DNA from: Enterovibrio gelatinilyticus
Lineage (GTDB): Bacteria; Pseudomonadota; Gammaproteobacteria; Enterobacterales; Vibrionaceae
Assembly (NCBI RefSeq): GCF_028683095.1
Contig: NZ_JAJUBC010000005.1
Location: 62,001 to 126,000, forward strand
DNA: 64,000 nucleotides
Reading direction: 5' to 3'
The notes under the pieces were generated by a model that saw only the letters and a list, made by a program, of their open reading frames with translations, did not search any database and was not told the DNA's origin. How positions within the stretch are numbered: the stretch's first letter is position 1; each line of letters opens with the position of its first letter. The translations under genes and the position numbers were made by a program. Of this stretch, positions 9,890 through 18,692 are shown in pieces.

Positions 9890-9957
9890 ATTTGAAATTC
9901 GGACTCACTTCGAAGCATGATATTCTTGATCCTATTGCTTCATAGAATGAGTTAAAA

Positions 9958-10848
9958 ATGCGATTTACCCTTGTCGGCGCTGGAGCAGTGGGCACCTTGT
10001 GGGCGTTGAAACTGCATCAAGCAGGGCATAATGTCCATCTGTGGACTCGCTCAGAGAAAGATACCATTCAATGCAGATTGGATGATCATTCCCCAGTGAC
10101 ATTTTCAGCCAATCAAACTTTCTTATTAAATGACTCCGACTGCATTCTGGTTTGCGTGAAAGCCTTCCAAGTCGATACCGCTCTGAACAGCGTGTTACCC
10201 CATATTCATCCCGACACACCCATTATTCTCATGCACAACGGTATGGGAACCGCCAGCCAAGCGCTTACCAAACTCGGCGACACACCTTTATTGTTGGCGA
10301 CAACGTCTCAGGCTAGCTTGCGAATCTCCGAAAACACAATTCAGCACACTGGCGTTGGCGAAACACGGTTAGGTGGTGTTAACCAAAATGGGAAACAATG
10401 CGATTTCATGGCGGAGGTTCTCAACCATGCGCTTGCCCCTTGCTCGTGGGAAAGCAACATTGAAAGCGCTTTGTGGCAAAAGCTCGCGATAAACTGCATG
10501 ATCAATCCATTGACAGCAATCCATCAAATTCCTAATGGCGATCTCACTCAGCCAGCGTTTAGGGATAAACTCAGTAAGATTGCCCGCGAAGTTGCCAACG
10601 TGATGCAAGCGGAGGGCATGGATACAAACAGCGATATCTTATTGAAAAGCGCCCTATCCGTTGCCGAGGCGACGGCATCAAATTATTCTTCAATGAACCG
10701 TGACATATACTTTAAACGCCCTTCTGAGATAGACGCGATTACGGGATATTTGATTCATTGTGCAACGCGTCATGGAATTGCAGCGCCGCAAAATCAGGCG
10801 CTATACAACGCAATAAGAAATTTGGAGTCATCCTATGACAACCCCTAG
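9958..10848 (+). CDS. panE: 2-dehydropantoate 2-reductase
   Basis: PanE (ApbA) reduces ketopantoate to pantoate with NADPH in coenzyme A biosynthesis. The N-terminal nucleotide-binding motif GAGAVGTLWALKL is at residues 7-19. The conserved catalytic lysine region WQKLAINCMINPLTA lies in the middle, followed by the helical C-terminal domain with SSMNRD. Length 296 is normal. It overlaps yajL by 14 bases, an arrangement shared with enterobacteria, where yajL also adjoins thiI. Confidence 0.95.
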   Translation: MRFTLVGAGAVGTLWALKLHQAGHNVHLWTRSEKDTIQCRLDDHSPVTFSANQTFLLNDSDCILVCVKAFQVDTALNSVLPHIHPDTPIILMHNGMGTASQALTKLGDTPLLLATTSQASLRISENTIQHTGVGETRLGGVNQNGKQCDFMAEVLNHALAPCSWESNIESALWQKLAINCMINPLTAIHQIPNGDLTQPAFRDKLSKIAREVANVMQAEGMDTNSDILLKSALSVAEATASNYSSMNRDIYFKRPSEIDAITGYLIHCATRHGIAAPQNQALYNAIRNLESSYDNP

Positions 10849-11434
10849 TGTATTAGTGTGCCTTGCCCACGGCACAGAAGAAATTGAAGCGGTGGCAGTC
10901 ATCGACGTCATGGTGCGAGCTGGCTTTAACGTAACCACAGCCAGCGCAGCAGAAAATGGAGAGTTGACCCTGACCTGCTCTCGCGGTGTCAAACTGGTTG
11001 CCGACGCGCCTCTGGTTAAAGTGGCTGACGAAGAATACGATTGCATAGTCATACCCGGTGGTGTTGATGGAGCAACAAGTTTAGGAGAGAGCGCTTTAGT
11101 ATTGGAGATGCTTCGTCAGCAGCAATGTGACCAGAAATGGGTCGCCGCCATTTGCGCCGCCCCTGCGCTGGTACTGGAGAAAAATGGTCTATTCCCTGAC
11201 GCACACAAAGCCTGTCATCCCGCATTTATCCATCAGATCAACGAGGAAAAGCGCAACGCTAAGCGCGTTTTCACCGACCATGACCACCACTTGATCACCA
11301 GCCAAGGTCCAGGTACCGCGCTAGAATTTGCCGTTGAGATCGTGTTAGTACTGGCAGGAAAAGAAAAAGCGAAGGAAGTAACAGATCCTATGGTGATGAT
11401 CCCGAGCCTTCACTACGACAAAAAGTTTGCGTAA
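10835..11434 (+). CDS. yajL: DJ-1/PfpI family protein YajL
   Basis: Cytoplasmic member of the DJ-1 superfamily, linked in E. coli to protection of proteins from oxidative and glycation damage. The catalytic nucleophile cysteine is in AAICAAPALVL (about residue 107), with the conserved acidic residue in HGTEEIEAV near the N-terminus and HDHHLITSQGPGTALEFA downstream. Length 199 is typical. It overlaps the end of panE and ends in a bidirectional terminator facing thiI. Confidence 0.94.
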   Translation: MTTPSVLVCLAHGTEEIEAVAVIDVMVRAGFNVTTASAAENGELTLTCSRGVKLVADAPLVKVADEEYDCIVIPGGVDGATSLGESALVLEMLRQQQCDQKWVAAICAAPALVLEKNGLFPDAHKACHPAFIHQINEEKRNAKRVFTDHDHHLITSQGPGTALEFAVEIVLVLAGKEKAKEVTDPMVMIPSLHYDKKFA

Positions 11435-11462
11435 CGACGTTTCACCAAAGAGTGAGGCGCGT

Positions 11463-11492
11463 AAAAAAACCGACCTTGGGTCGGTTTTTTTG
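11463..11492 (+). terminator. Bidirectional terminator between yajL and thiI
   Basis: Seven adenines, stem ACCGACC / GGTCGGT and seven thymines. It can stop yajL (plus) and thiI (minus) transcription. Confidence 0.93.
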
Positions 11493-11550
11493 TTCTGTTG
11501 CTTACGTCACGAAACCTTATAAGGCCGCAGAGAGCTATCGACGTTTCAAT

Positions 11551-12999
11551 TTACGGACGATATACCTTCACATTCGCGTAGCCATTTTCTTGCAGGTATA
11601 GCGCCTGCAAACGGCTCATTACGCCACGGTCGCAATACAGCAAGTAAGTTTTGCTTTGGTCTAGATCGCCAAATTTCGTCGCTAATTTGAAGAATGGAAC
11701 ATGAATGACTTCCACGCCGTCGATTTCAAGCGGGCTGTTGTCTTCTTCTTCTGGGCTGCGAATATCCAGCACAACTGCGCCTTGGGCTATTTCATCCACC
11801 AACTCAACATCTGGTGCTTTTTCTTTGCTTTGCTTTTCGATCTCGCGAATATCAATGGTGCGAGCTTCACGGACCACTTGCTCAAGGATCTCAAAGTTAA
11901 ACTTAGCTTCTTCAATCTCTAACTTTTCTTTCTCAGCCTTAATAGTTGGCTTGCGAGAAATTACGCCACAGTACTCGGGCATTGTTTTTGCGAAATCTTC
12001 AGTGCCAATTTGGCGCGCCAAGCCAATGATATCTTCTTTGTCCCAGTTAATAAGAGGACGAAGGATCAACGTATCTGTCGCGTTATCAATATGACGAAGG
12101 TTGGTTAACGTTTGGCTAGAGACTTGGCCTAACGCCTCGCCAGTTACCAACGCCTGAATACCATTTCGCTCAGCCATCATTGAAGCAGCACGCATGAACA
12201 TGCGCTTCAAGATAACGCCCATTTGGCCATCTTCAACCTTTTCCAAGATCTCAGCCACAACCGGTTCAAAGTCGATAGAAACAAATTTTACTTTCGCAGA
12301 AGAACCAAACTTCTCCCACAAGTAATAAGCCGTTTGCTGAACACCAATCTCGTGAGATGCGCCACCAAGATTAAAGAAACAGTAATGCACCTTACTACCA
12401 CGTTTGATGTGCAAGTAGCTTGAAACGCCTGAGTCAAAACCACCAGAAATCAAACTCAACACATCTTCCTGTGTGCCTAGAGGGAAGCCACCCAAGCCTT
12501 TAAAGCGCTCGCGCACCACGTTAACGTTTTCTTTGTCCACTTCAAGGTGAACCGTGATGTCAGGATTCTTCAGTTTAACGCTGGCTGATTCCACGTCTTG
12601 ATTCAAGCCGCCACCAACATAACGCTCAACTTCGATCGACGTGAAAGGATGATTGCCACGGCGTTTAGCACGTACACAGAAAGACTTACCTTCCAGCTGA
12701 TGGCTTACCGTTGCAGCAACGATCTCATAAATATTATGTAGATCAGTAAACTCTGTTTGTTCCACTTCAAGCACATGGTGGATACCTGGAGTGCTCGTCA
12801 GCATTGTCAGCGTCAGTTCACGTTGAGAAGCATCTTTTAGCGAAACCTCGATATGGTCACGACGATTAAACACCGCCATAGCGACTGACTTTCGCTTAAG
12901 AACATTTCGGATATTACCTTCCAGAATCTTCGTGAAGCGTTTCCGTACAGATTCACTTTTGACCATCACCTCAGGGTGAATTTTTACGATAAATTTCAT
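11551..12999 (-). CDS. thiI: tRNA 4-thiouridine synthase / thiamine thiazole sulfurtransferase ThiI
   Basis: ThiI adenylates U8 of tRNA and transfers sulfur to give 4-thiouridine; it also supplies sulfur for the thiamine thiazole. Domains in order: N-terminal ferredoxin-like and THUMP region (1-165), PP-loop ATPase with [10 protein letters not shown] (about 185-195), and a C-terminal rhodanese domain with active-site cysteine in [13 protein letters not shown] (about residue 457). Length 482 matches the long, rhodanese-containing gammaproteobacterial form. It is convergent with yajL. Confidence 0.97.
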   Translation of the reverse strand: MKFIVKIHPEVMVKSESVRKRFTKILEGNIRNVLKRKSVAMAVFNRRDHIEVSLKDASQRELTLTMLTSTPGIHHVLEVEQTEFTDLHNIYEIVAATVSHQLEGKSFCVRAKRRGNHPFTSIEVERYVGGGLNQDVESASVKLKNPDITVHLEVDKENVNVVRERFKGLGGFPLGTQEDVLSLISGGFDSGVSSYLHIKRGSKVHYCFFNLGGASHEIGVQQTAYYLWEKFGSSAKVKFVSIDFEPVVAEILEKVEDGQMGVILKRMFMRAASMMAERNGIQALVTGEALGQVSSQTLTNLRHIDNATDTLILRPLINWDKEDIIGLARQIGTEDFAKTMPEYCGVISRKPTIKAEKEKLEIEEAKFNFEILEQVVREARTIDIREIEKQSKEKAPDVELVDEIAQGAVVLDIRSPEEEDNSPLEIDGVEVIHVPFFKLATKFGDLDQSKTYLLYCDRGVMSRLQALYLQENGYANVKVYRP

Positions 13000-13082
13000 A
13001 ACAGGTTTCGCTACAGCTTCAGTAAAGGCGCGGATTATACATCAAGCACAACGTATGCGAAATAACCCACTCAAAACGACAA

Positions 13083-13104
13083 AGGCAGTGCTTTCACACT
13101 GCCC
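13083..13104 (-). terminator. Terminator downstream of pomAB
   Basis: Inverted repeat GGCAGTG / CACTGCC just past the pomB stop, followed on the minus strand by a short T-rich stretch. It would end the pomAB transcript before thiI. Confidence 0.7.
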
Positions 13105-13130
13105 TTCTTTTGTTAGTAGAACGCCGAGGT

Positions 13131-14060
13131 CTAATTTTCCTGTATTGGCTCAACCGGTGAGTCTGCTGAAATGGCATCTGACTCACGAGGCTTACCCTGC
13201 ATGACCGCAATTTCAACACGGCGGTTTTTCGAGCGATTCTCAGGCGTATCATTAGGTAAACGTGGTGTCGTGCCCGCCATGCCTTCAACCCGCATTCGCA
13301 TGGGATCAAAGCCACTCACTTTTTCCATCTCTTGAGCAACAGATACTGCTCGCTGTGCAGACAAGTCCCAATTTGAACGATAGAGCTCAGAATCTAGTGG
13401 TGTGTCATCAGTATGGCCTGATACGCGAATAATCCCTGGAACGTCTTTAACCAACTCTGCAATTTGACGAACAAGTGGCCGAAACTTAGGTTGTAAGAAC
13501 GCTGAACCTGCTGGAAACGCGCCATTTTCTCGGATACGAATAATCAGTTGCTGTCCGAGGTTTTCAACTTCGACCGCACCTTCTTCAACTTCACGTTCCA
13601 GTGCTTGAACCATCATTTGAGCGGTACTCGACATTTGCTCAACGTCTTGCTCTTGTTCCTGCATAGAAGCTTCAGACGCCGTCGACCCGCCTTCAAGTTG
13701 TGCTGACTCACGTTGTGAACCACCAGCACGGTCAGACTCACCATCTTGAAAATCCAACGTACGCTGGGTCATATCAATGGTTTGCTGCATGATAACTTCA
13801 ATCGGGGTGGGTTCTGGACGACCTGGGCGAAACTCCTGAGCAATCACACTCGTGCCTTTAGGAATATCTTTCACTTCAAGTAGGTTCTGCACACCAAATG
13901 CAAACTTCATTGAGCCCGCAATCTGCTTGAACTTAAGTACGTCCATTTCCGAAAACGAAAGTAGAAGTACGAAAAAGCACATCAAAAGAGACATCAAGTC
14001 GGCGAACGTACCCATCCAAACCGGCAGGCCTGGGGGGGGACATTTGCATTCTTCTTCCAT
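13131..14060 (-). CDS. pomB: Sodium-driven flagellar stator protein PomB
   Basis: PomB forms the Na+ stator of the polar flagellum with PomA. The N-terminus CPPPGLPVWMGTFADLMSLLM contains the plug-proximal helix and the ion-binding aspartate (D21 here, equivalent to D24 of V. alginolyticus PomB). One membrane helix (about 19-40) is followed by a linker rich in Glu/Gln and Ser and an OmpA-like peptidoglycan-binding domain (about 155-290) with RVSGHTDDTPL and NRRVEIAV. Length 309. It lies 10 bases after pomA and the pair has a sigma-28 promoter. Confidence 0.96.
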   Translation of the reverse strand: MEEECKCPPPGLPVWMGTFADLMSLLMCFFVLLLSFSEMDVLKFKQIAGSMKFAFGVQNLLEVKDIPKGTSVIAQEFRPGRPEPTPIEVIMQQTIDMTQRTLDFQDGESDRAGGSQRESAQLEGGSTASEASMQEQEQDVEQMSSTAQMMVQALEREVEEGAVEVENLGQQLIIRIRENGAFPAGSAFLQPKFRPLVRQIAELVKDVPGIIRVSGHTDDTPLDSELYRSNWDLSAQRAVSVAQEMEKVSGFDPMRMRVEGMAGTTPRLPNDTPENRSKNRRVEIAVMQGKPRESDAISADSPVEPIQEN

Positions 14061-14070
14061 ACCAGACTCC

Positions 14071-14832
14071 TTATGCGTCTACATCAACGGCGCGTTTTTT
14101 CTCGTTGAGGTAGTTTTTCAGGTAGCCATCGATAACACGTGGGTTTTGCCCATCTTGTATCGCCAAGAGACCGTCCATAATCAGACGTCGGTTCATCTTT
14201 TCTTGGTCTTTACGAAGGCGAAGTTTCGCGGCAATGGGTATCGCAATCATGTTTGCGAGCATCGCACCGTATAGCGTCGTCAAAAGTGCTACCGCCATCG
14301 CGGGACCAATCGCCTTTGGATCATCCATGTTTGAAAGCATGGCAACCAAGCCGATCAGCGTACCGATCATGCCCATCGCTGGGGCAACATCGGCGAGTGC
14401 ACTATAAAACTGCGCACCATTGTCATGGCGCTCATCGGTCATCACAATGTCTTTTTGAAGCGTCATTTTCACCACTTCTGCATCATGACCATCCACCAGC
14501 ATATCTACGCCTTTTTTCATAAAGGTGTTGGTCACTTCCATTTCTTCAAGTGCCAAGAATCCACCTTTACGTGCCGCGTCTGCCATCTCTACGATTTTAG
14601 CAATCAGATCTTCAGGGTCATCGGCTTTAAACATAAAAGCTTTGCCCGCGATCTTAAACGCGCCAAAAAATTGCCCCATGGTGTAGTTCATCAATACAAC
14701 AAAAAGACTACCGCCAAATACGATGAGCGTAGAGGGAACATCTACGAACATACTGATGGTACCACCGAGCAACATCGCCATAACGATGAATGCAAAGGCG
14801 CCCAAAATTCCTATGAGTGTCGCCAGATCCAC
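14071..14832 (-). CDS. pomA: Sodium-driven flagellar stator protein PomA
   Basis: PomA is the four-helix stator subunit that transmits force to the rotor FliG and forms the sodium channel with PomB. The 253-residue sequence begins MDLATLIGILGAFAFIVMAM and has paired helices at both ends. The large cytoplasmic loop contains the charged segment DDPEDLIAKIVEMADAARKGG. The third helix includes VAPAMGMIGTLIGLVAML with its conserved prolines and glycines. First gene of pomAB; sigma-28 promoter about 75 bases upstream. Confidence 0.97.
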   Translation of the reverse strand: MDLATLIGILGAFAFIVMAMLLGGTISMFVDVPSTLIVFGGSLFVVLMNYTMGQFFGAFKIAGKAFMFKADDPEDLIAKIVEMADAARKGGFLALEEMEVTNTFMKKGVDMLVDGHDAEVVKMTLQKDIVMTDERHDNGAQFYSALADVAPAMGMIGTLIGLVAMLSNMDDPKAIGPAMAVALLTTLYGAMLANMIAIPIAAKLRLRKDQEKMNRRLIMDGLLAIQDGQNPRVIDGYLKNYLNEKKRAVDVDA

Positions 14833-14906
14833 GGAACGCTCCCCTTAATTGTCGTAATCAGTAAATGTATATGTCGATGTATGAGTGACGCTATTCACTG
14901 ACCAAG

Positions 14907-14933
14907 TTATCGGCAGCAACAGAAATTGATTTA
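14907..14933 (-). promoter_or_regulatory. Sigma-28 (FliA) promoter for pomAB
   Basis: On the minus strand the sequence reads TAAATCAA, eleven bases, then GCCGATAA. This fits the flagellar sigma-28 pattern TAAAGTTT-N11-GCCGATAA, with an exact -10 element and exact spacing. It sits about 75 bases before the pomA ATG. Late-class motor genes of vibrios are known to be FliA-dependent. Confidence 0.88.
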
Positions 14934-14950
14934 GCGTGTATTTGTGATTT

Positions 14951-14980
14951 TATACCCAAGTGGTCTCAAGGTGCAGATTT
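14951..14980. repeat. Partial TATACCCAA repeat end
   Basis: Begins TATACCCAAGTGGTCTCAAG, similar to the terminal arm of the longer palindromic elements at 37233-37308 and 63017-63228. No matching right arm is visible, so it looks like a solitary or decayed end. Confidence 0.45.
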
Positions 14981-15187
14981 CGTTCGCAACTTTAAGCTCA
15001 TTGTTCAACATTGAGCAAAAACTGGCGAGAATTGAATGAAAATTGCCCTGCTTTGACCGCCATAATTGCTGGCGGGGTAAAAACGACCTTGAAATCCTTC
15101 CCAAATACACAGAATTTCGCTCCAGCGTTTGACCCCTTTCTGGCACTGAGTTAACTTCTCCGCCATTCCCTTCTATCTAGGATTATC

Positions 15188-15433
15188 ATGGCTGCTAAGA
15201 AACCCGAAAACATGACCTTTGAGGAAACCCTCAAAGAACTAGATACCATCGTGAACGGCCTTGAAAATGGTGAATTGCCATTGGATGTCGCACTCAAACA
15301 ATTTGAACGTGGCATTTCACTCGCTCGCCAAGGGCAAAAAACACTGTCCGACGCGGAGCAACGTGTAGAAATTCTTTTGGCTCAGGACGATAACGCGCCT
15401 TTAGAGACTTTTGAAGACACACGTGATGAATAA
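15188..15433 (+). CDS. xseB: Exodeoxyribonuclease VII small subunit
   Basis: XseB is the small subunit of exonuclease VII, which degrades single-stranded DNA with the XseA large subunit (encoded here at 49923-51251). The 81-residue sequence has the family signature MTFEETLKELDTIVNGLENGELPLD and KQFERGISLARQGQKTL, two helices forming a coiled hairpin. Its stop overlaps the ispA start by 8 bases. First gene of the xseB-ispA-dxs operon conserved in gammaproteobacteria. Confidence 0.96.
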   Translation: MAAKKPENMTFEETLKELDTIVNGLENGELPLDVALKQFERGISLARQGQKTLSDAEQRVEILLAQDDNAPLETFEDTRDE

Positions 15434-16325
15434 CAGCAGTTTGAAAACCACGCTCGCCCATTACCAACAACGTAATAATGAGCAGTTAGGACAGTGGATT
15501 GATCGATTGGGTAACGCGGACCAATCACTTATCCAAGCAATGAAATACGGCACCTTGATGGGTGGAAAGCGTGTTCGTCCTTATTTGACCTATGTGACTG
15601 GCCAATTATTTGGCGTCCCCGATGATGCATTGGACACGCCTGCAGCGGCGGTTGAATGTATTCATGCATATTCTCTTATCCATGATGATCTCCCCGCCAT
15701 GGATGACGATAGTCTGCGCCGTGGGCAACCCACTTGTCACATCGCATTTGATGAAGCAAACGCCATTCTTGCAGGAGATGCATTGCAAACTTTGGCATTT
15801 AGCATTTTGGCCGATGGTCAGCTCTCTCTAGAGGGCGATACCTATCGTATTCATATGGTGAGAGAGTTGGCGACAGCATCTGGCGCGATGGGGATGTGCC
15901 TTGGTCAAGCGCTAGATTTAGCTGCTGAGGGCAAACACGTAGATTTAGCCACATTAGAAACTATTCATCGCAACAAAACCGGTGCTCTGATACGCTGTGC
16001 GGTCAGATTAGGCGCTTACGCCGCTGGCGAGAAAGGCATTGCCTATCTTACACAACTCGACACATTTTCAAATGCCATTGGCCTTGCCTTTCAAGTGCAA
16101 GATGACATTCTAGACATCATCAGCGACACTGAAACACTCGGTAAACCACAAGGGTCCGATTTAGCTGCAGATAAAAGTACTTACCCTGCATTACTAGGGT
16201 TGGAAGGCGCAAAAGAAAAAGCGTCACTTCTGTATCAAGAAGCACTACTCGCTTTGCAAGCTATCCCCTACAATACTGAGCAATTGGAGCTGTTCGCCCG
16301 ATACATTGTCGAGCGAAATAACTAA
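15426..16325 (+). CDS. ispA: (2E,6E)-farnesyl diphosphate synthase
   Basis: IspA condenses isopentenyl diphosphate with dimethylallyl and geranyl diphosphate to make farnesyl diphosphate. I chose the ATG at 15426 ([15 protein letters not shown], 299 residues); a TTG 15 bases upstream is in frame but less likely. The first aspartate-rich motif [14 protein letters not shown] (about residues 84-97) and the second DDILD (about 224) are intact. [15 protein letters not shown] binds the substrate phosphate. It sits between xseB (overlap) and dxs (29-base gap), which supplies its precursors. Confidence 0.96.
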   Translation: MNNSSLKTTLAHYQQRNNEQLGQWIDRLGNADQSLIQAMKYGTLMGGKRVRPYLTYVTGQLFGVPDDALDTPAAAVECIHAYSLIHDDLPAMDDDSLRRGQPTCHIAFDEANAILAGDALQTLAFSILADGQLSLEGDTYRIHMVRELATASGAMGMCLGQALDLAAEGKHVDLATLETIHRNKTGALIRCAVRLGAYAAGEKGIAYLTQLDTFSNAIGLAFQVQDDILDIISDTETLGKPQGSDLAADKSTYPALLGLEGAKEKASLLYQEALLALQAIPYNTEQLELFARYIVERNN

Positions 16326-16354
16326 AAGCAACGACGTTGCGCCAAAACGAATTT

Positions 16355-18217
16355 ATGACTCTCGATATAGCAAAATACCCAACGCTCGCGCTGGCAGATA
16401 CACCGGATGAACTGCGGTCACTACCGCGCGACATTCTGCCCACGTTATGTGACGAGCTACGAACTTATCTCTTGAATTCTGTTAGCCATTCGAGCGGACA
16501 CTTTGCGTCTGGCTTAGGCACAGTAGAACTCACCGTGGCACTGCATTTTGTCTACAACACTCCCTTTGATCACTTGATTTGGGATGTGGGTCATCAGGCC
16601 TATCCGCATAAAATCCTTACTGGTCGCCGAGAAAAAATGCCAACCATTCGCCAAAAAGGCGGGCTGCACCCGTTCCCTTGGCGAGAAGAGAGTGAATATG
16701 ACGTTCTCTCTGTTGGGCATAGTTCAACATCCATTAGCGCTGCCTTAGGCCTCGCCATCGCAGCGGCGAAAGAAGGCCAAGAGCGTAAAGTGGTGAGCGT
16801 TATTGGAGATGGAGCTATCACTGCAGGCATGGCCTTTGAAGCCATGAACCATGCAGGCGATGTTCACCCTGACATGTTGGTTGTACTCAATGACAACGAA
16901 ATGTCGATTTCCGAAAACGTCGGGGCGCTGAACAATCACTTGGCACAATTACTGTCAGGTAACTTTTACACGTCAATTCGAGAAGGTGGCAAAAAAGTAC
17001 TGTCTGGTGCGCCACCGATCAAAGAGTTAGTGCGTCGCGCTGAAGAGCACCTAAAAGGCATGGTTGTGCCGGGTACCCTGTTCGAAGAGCTTGGCTTTAA
17101 CTACATCGGCCCGGTTGATGGTCATGATGTTGAAGAGCTCGTCAAAACATTGAAGAACATGCGTAACCTAAAAGGCCCGCAGTTCCTTCACGTGATGACG
17201 AAGAAAGGAAAAGGCTACGAGCCCGCAGAGAAGGATCCGATCGGCTACCACGCTGTGCCGAAGTTCAACCCTGCTGACAACAAGCTGCCAAAAGCCGCTG
17301 CGTCTGGCCCTACATTTTCCAAAATCTTTGGCGATTGGCTCTGCGATATGGCAGCCGAAGATGAAAAGCTCCTCGCCATCACCCCAGCGATGCGCGAAGG
17401 GTCTGGTATGGTACGTTTCTCGAAAGAGTACCCCGATCGTTACTTCGACGTAGCAATCGCAGAACAACATGCAGTGACACTAGGCACAGGCATGGCCATC
17501 GGTGGTTATCACCCCGTTGTCGCGATTTACTCGACATTTTTGCAGCGCGGTTACGATCAGTTGATACACGATGTAGCCACTATGAACTTGCCAGTCATGT
17601 TTGCTATAGACCGAGGCGGATTGGTTGGCGCTGACGGTCAAACTCACCAAGGTGCGTTTGATCTGAGCTTTATGCGCTGTATCCCCAACATGGTGATCAT
17701 GGCACCAAGCGACGAAAATGAATGTCGTCAGATGCTTTACACTGGCCATAAACATCAAGGTCCTTCTGCTGTGCGTTACCCCCGTGGTACGGGCACTGGA
17801 GCGAAAGTCGCGCAGGAAATGGCGGCATTGACAATCGGTAAAGGTATCGTGCGTCGTCAAGGCGAAAAAGTGGCAGTACTAAGCTTCGGTACCATGCTGT
17901 CTTATGCACTTGAGGCAGCAGAGAATCTCAATGCGACCGTCGCCGATATGCGCTTTGTGAAGCCGTTAGATGAAGCATTGATTGATGAGCTCGTTGCCAC
18001 ACACGATGTGATTGTCACGGTCGAAGAGAATGCGATTGCGGGTGGAGCAGGCTCAGGCGTGCTCGAGTACATGATGAAATCTCGACAAATTAAGCCTGTG
18101 CTTCAAATTGGTCTACCAGACGAATTTGTTCACCAAGGTACACAGCAAGAGTTGCACGAAGAACTCGAGATTGATGGCAAAGGTATTGAAGCTCAAATTC
18201 GACGCTACCTTAGCTAG
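16355..18217 (+). CDS. dxs: 1-deoxy-D-xylulose-5-phosphate synthase
   Basis: DXS condenses pyruvate and glyceraldehyde 3-phosphate with thiamine diphosphate, the first step of the MEP isoprenoid pathway. The start is the ATG giving [15 protein letters not shown], the usual Vibrio N-terminus (620 residues); an upstream TTG would add six. Thiamine-diphosphate motif [17 protein letters not shown]...NDNEMSIS lies near residues 148-185. The transketolase-type middle domain has [12 protein letters not shown]. ispG of the same pathway is also in this window. Confidence 0.97.
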   Translation: MTLDIAKYPTLALADTPDELRSLPRDILPTLCDELRTYLLNSVSHSSGHFASGLGTVELTVALHFVYNTPFDHLIWDVGHQAYPHKILTGRREKMPTIRQKGGLHPFPWREESEYDVLSVGHSSTSISAALGLAIAAAKEGQERKVVSVIGDGAITAGMAFEAMNHAGDVHPDMLVVLNDNEMSISENVGALNNHLAQLLSGNFYTSIREGGKKVLSGAPPIKELVRRAEEHLKGMVVPGTLFEELGFNYIGPVDGHDVEELVKTLKNMRNLKGPQFLHVMTKKGKGYEPAEKDPIGYHAVPKFNPADNKLPKAAASGPTFSKIFGDWLCDMAAEDEKLLAITPAMREGSGMVRFSKEYPDRYFDVAIAEQHAVTLGTGMAIGGYHPVVAIYSTFLQRGYDQLIHDVATMNLPVMFAIDRGGLVGADGQTHQGAFDLSFMRCIPNMVIMAPSDENECRQMLYTGHKHQGPSAVRYPRGTGTGAKVAQEMAALTIGKGIVRRQGEKVAVLSFGTMLSYALEAAENLNATVADMRFVKPLDEALIDELVATHDVIVTVEENAIAGGAGSGVLEYMMKSRQIKPVLQIGLPDEFVHQGTQQELHEELEIDGKGIEAQIRRYLS

Positions 18218-18255
18218 AATTTTCAACGCCTCCTTCTCCTAACAACGTTTTTCAC

Positions 18256-18280
18256 AAAAATGGCGCTCAAGCGCCATTTT
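18256..18280 (+). terminator. Terminator of xseB-ispA-dxs
   Basis: Perfect stem AAAATGGCGCT / AGCGCCATTTT with short loop, 39 bases after the dxs stop. It ends in four thymines rather than a long tract. Confidence 0.75.
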
Positions 18281-18415
18281 CATTTCTGCTATATTTTTTG
18301 GCCGCGTTAAAGAAACAAGTAAACACCCAGTCAATTCTCACATTTGAAACTACACTTAGTGAAAGGAATTAAACGTTCCTCATCAATCATTTAAGACTAG
18401 GTGTAATAGTAAGCT

Positions 18416-18682
18416 ATGAAGACGACGAAAAGGATTGGTCGACATTTGACCTTTATAGCTCTCGATGTGTTGCCTATCCACGTCGTCTTTTCTGCTTTGT
18501 ATGACCAAAGCAGAAATTCTAACCCACAAAACTCGATCGCTTTTATCAGCTTCCATAACAAAGCATTTATCAGCTACGTTTCTTCCGATAATTTCATAGG
18601 TGCGTTTGACTTCGAACAAATGGAGGGGCTACTAAGGAAAACACTTTACTCCCTGACATCAAGCAAAAAGTGCTTTGTCTAA
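18416..18682 (+). CDS. Possible small hypothetical protein, 88 residues
   Basis: ORF starting ATG with MKTTKRIGRHLTFIALDVLPIHV and ending SSKKCFV. It fills the gap before the PAS-GGDEF-EAL gene and overlaps its earliest possible start. Composition is plausible (SFHNKAFISYVSSDNFIGAFDFEQMEGLLRKTLYSL), but the ribosome site is weak and I recognise no family. An opposite-strand ORF covers the same bases. It may be real and act with its neighbour, or be chance. Confidence 0.35.
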   Translation: MKTTKRIGRHLTFIALDVLPIHVVFSALYDQSRNSNPQNSIAFISFHNKAFISYVSSDNFIGAFDFEQMEGLLRKTLYSLTSSKKCFV

Positions 18683-18692
18683 GCGATTAGAT

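Larger units (their letters stand above)
14833..15187. other. Divergent intergenic region between pomA and xseB
   Basis: This gap holds the sigma-28 promoter for pomAB (14907-14933) and, from 14951, one arm of the TATACCCAA repeat family followed by degraded sequence. The xseB-ispA-dxs promoter should be in the right part; I could not place it by eye. No gene is evident. Confidence 0.6.

Noticed and set aside
18383-18619. 78-codon minus-strand ORF opposite the 88-codon ORF
   Set aside because: No recognised features and no neighbour on that strand; the plus-strand frame fits the local gene order better, though neither is proven.
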